The notes under the pieces: model-generated
What the model was told of the DNA's origin: nothing
The model's input: the letters and a program-made list of their open reading frames with translations, nothing else
Databases searched by the model: none
In this document: piece by piece, positions 7,036 through 8,355 of the stretch
How positions within the stretch are numbered: the first letter of the stretch is position 1
Layout of the letters: every line of letters begins with the position of its first letter
Program-made: the position numbers and the translations under genes
Source of the DNA: Bacteroidales bacterium UBA5507
Lineage (GTDB): Bacteria > Bacteroidota > Bacteroidia > Bacteroidales > Lentimicrobiaceae
Assembly (NCBI GenBank): GCA_002426195.1
Contig: DIOT01000017.1
Coordinates: 1 to 8,355 of the forward strand
DNA length: 8,355 nucleotides
Reading direction: 5' to 3'

Positions 7036-7572
7036 ATGTATGTCACTGGTACTCACATAAATTACTTACACATCTGCCATAGGAAACTATGGCTTTTTGT
7101 GAATGGGATTAACATGGAGCATACCAGTGACACGGTCTATGAGGGGAAGCTGATTCATGAAACCAGTTACCCTCAGAGGGCTTCGCGATATCAGGAAATC
7201 CAGATAGGAAATATCAAAATTGACTTTTATGATTCTGTCAACAAAGTGGTTCATGAAATCAAGAAATCTGATAAAATTGACCAGGCACATGAGTGGCAAC
7301 TTAAGTATTATATTCTGATTCTGGAGCGATATGGCATTCAGGGAGTGACTGGTATCCTTGAATATCCTGTTCTACGGAAAACTACTAAAGTAGAATTAAC
7401 AGAGGAAGACAGAGTTTATTTAATTAACTCTGAAAAGCAAGTGGAGATAATTTCAGAAAATGATGATTGTCCGCCACTACTAAATAGTAAGGTTTGTAAA
7501 TCATGCAGTTATTACGATTTCTGCTATTCAACAGAGATTAGTATAGATGAAAAAGACTTATTACCTATTTAA
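7036..7572 (+). CDS. cas4: CRISPR adaptation exonuclease Cas4
   Basis: A 178-residue Cas4, a RecB-like iron-sulphur nuclease that trims prespacers and checks the PAM together with Cas1-Cas2. The four cysteines for a 4Fe-4S cluster are visible: Cys14 (YLHICHRKLWLF) and the C-terminal set Cys154, Cys157 and Cys163 (VCKSCSYYDFC). RecB nuclease motifs are present in order: His41 (GKLIHE), Asp63 (KIDFYD), Glu74-x-Lys76 (VHEIKKS) and the QLKYYI motif (88-93). Its size is normal for Cas4. ATG 7036 is chosen because the next in-frame Met (27) would lose the first cluster cysteine. It lies 28 bases after cas7, and its last 26 bases overlap the start of cas1 in another frame, fitting translational coupling of the adaptation genes. 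Confidence 0.95.
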   Translation: MYVTGTHINYLHICHRKLWLFVNGINMEHTSDTVYEGKLIHETSYPQRASRYQEIQIGNIKIDFYDSVNKVVHEIKKSDKIDQAHEWQLKYYILILERYGIQGVTGILEYPVLRKTTKVELTEEDRVYLINSEKQVEIISENDDCPPLLNSKVCKSCSYYDFCYSTEISIDEKDLLPI

Positions 7573-8355
7573 TCCCGGTGAATTAAGCCGGAAAGATAAT
7601 ACTCTGAAGTTCATCCCAATCATGGAAGATGAATCCGGAATTGAGATTCATGGGCAACCACGATATATTCCAGTTGAGGGTGTAAGTGACTTCTTTGTAT
7701 TTGGATCGCTGATTGCTAATAGCTCCTTATACAACTTTCTGGGCAAAAATGATATAGCTGTTCATTTCTTTGATTATTATGAAAACTATACTGGCTCGTT
7801 TATGCCGAAGGACTATTTAATGGCGGGTAAAGTGATAATTAATCAGGTGGAGCATTTCCGCGACAAGAAGAAGCGAATGGCCATAGCTTGCAGTTTTATC
7901 GAAGGAGCTTCCTACAATATTCTTAAGAACCTGCAATATTATAACAGGAGGGGCAAGGATATGGATTTCCCTGTCGATAACATTAAAAAGTACTCACTCG
8001 AAATAAGGTCAGCTATATCACCAGCTCAATTAATGGGTGTTGAAGGAAACATCCGACAGACATATTATGATGCATTTAACCTGATAATCAATGATTTTGT
8101 CATGGATGGGAGAACAAAACAACCACCACAAGATGAAGTAAATGCATTGATTTCATTCGGGAATATGGTATGTTACTCATTTTGCTTAAGAGCAATACAT
8201 CATACACAATTGGATCCTACCATAAGTTATCTTCATGAGCCTGGTTACCGTCGTTATTCATTAGCATTGGATATAGCTGAAATATTTAAACCAATAATAG
8301 TTGACAGGGTGATATTTAAAGTGCTAAATAAGCGAGAAATTCAAAGTAAACATTT
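7547..8355 (+). CDS. cas1: CRISPR integrase Cas1 (3' end cut by window edge)
   Basis: The first 269 residues of Cas1, the metal-dependent integrase that, with Cas2, inserts new spacers at the leader end of the array. The N-terminus MKKTYYLFNPGELSRKDNTL is the standard Cas1b beginning, which fixes the start at ATG 7547 even though this overlaps the end of cas4 by 26 bases. Catalytic metal ligands are visible: Glu166 in MGVEGNIRQTYYDAF, His230 in SYLHEPGYRR, and the acidic pair Asp242/Glu245 in LALDIAEIFKP. The reading frame is open to the last base; about 60 more residues are expected given a typical length near 330. A cas2 gene and then the CRISPR array are expected downstream, outside the window. 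Nothing suggests damage. Confidence 0.97.
   Translation, partial: MKKTYYLFNPGELSRKDNTLKFIPIMEDESGIEIHGQPRYIPVEGVSDFFVFGSLIANSSLYNFLGKNDIAVHFFDYYENYTGSFMPKDYLMAGKVIINQVEHFRDKKKRMAIACSFIEGASYNILKNLQYYNRRGKDMDFPVDNIKKYSLEIRSAISPAQLMGVEGNIRQTYYDAFNLIINDFVMDGRTKQPPQDEVNALISFGNMVCYSFCLRAIHHTQLDPTISYLHEPGYRRYSLALDIAEIFKPIIVDRVIFKVLNKREIQSKH

Noticed and set aside
7087..7299. Minus-strand open frame opposite cas4, and a similar one at 2342-2539 opposite cas5/cas3
   Set aside because: Antisense to genes with clear catalytic motifs; no independent support.
7622..8355. Alternative later start for cas1 at Met26 that would avoid the overlap with cas4
   Set aside because: It would remove the strongly conserved Cas1 N-terminal strand (MKKTYYLF...RKDNTL).

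Overview
The window carries most of a type I CRISPR-Cas operon, read left to right on the + strand, preceded by one unrelated acetyltransferase gene. The cas gene order is cas6 - cas5 - cas3 - cas8 (large subunit) - cas7 - cas4 - cas1, and cas1 runs off the right edge. The Cas6/Cas5/Cas3/Cas8/Cas7/Cas4 composition and Cas1 type point to subtype I-B or a close relative. The order and the sequence style recall the Porphyromonas gingivalis-type ('PGING') cluster of Bacteroidetes. That subtype match is from memory and was not tested by a search.

The likely host is a member of the Bacteroidota, probably Bacteroidales or a relative. The reasons are AT-rich, A-rich start regions with no clear Shine-Dalgarno sequences, TAA-heavy stops, and the style of the Cas proteins. 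This is inference only.

Layout: 1-64 is a short AT-rich leader. 65-955 is a double-domain GNAT acetyltransferase that looks more GC-rich than the rest of the window and has a Gly/Phe-rich linker. 956-1249 is a non-coding stretch that probably holds the cas promoter; it contains two copies of a 10-bp AT-rich palindrome close to cas6. From 1250 to the end the cas genes are packed with gaps of 28 bases or less or with overlaps: 22 nt cas6/cas5, a 1-nt TGATG overlap cas5/cas3, 11 nt cas3/cas8, 11 nt cas8/cas7, 28 nt cas7/cas4 and a 26-nt overlap cas4/cas1. One polycistronic transcript is likely.

How the genes would work together: Cas6 cuts the CRISPR transcript into crRNAs. Cas5, multiple Cas7 copies and Cas8 (perhaps with a small Cas11 subunit made from an internal start in cas8) form the Cascade surveillance complex. 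Cas3 (HD nuclease plus helicase) is recruited to shred bound DNA. Cas4 and Cas1, with a Cas2 expected just downstream, acquire new spacers. All catalytic motifs I can check are present, so the system looks intact. No CRISPR array lies in the window; it is expected beyond the right edge. I see nothing here that demands a wholly new system. The points most worth a second look are the divergent Cas8, the possible internal Cas11 start, and the upstream palindromes.
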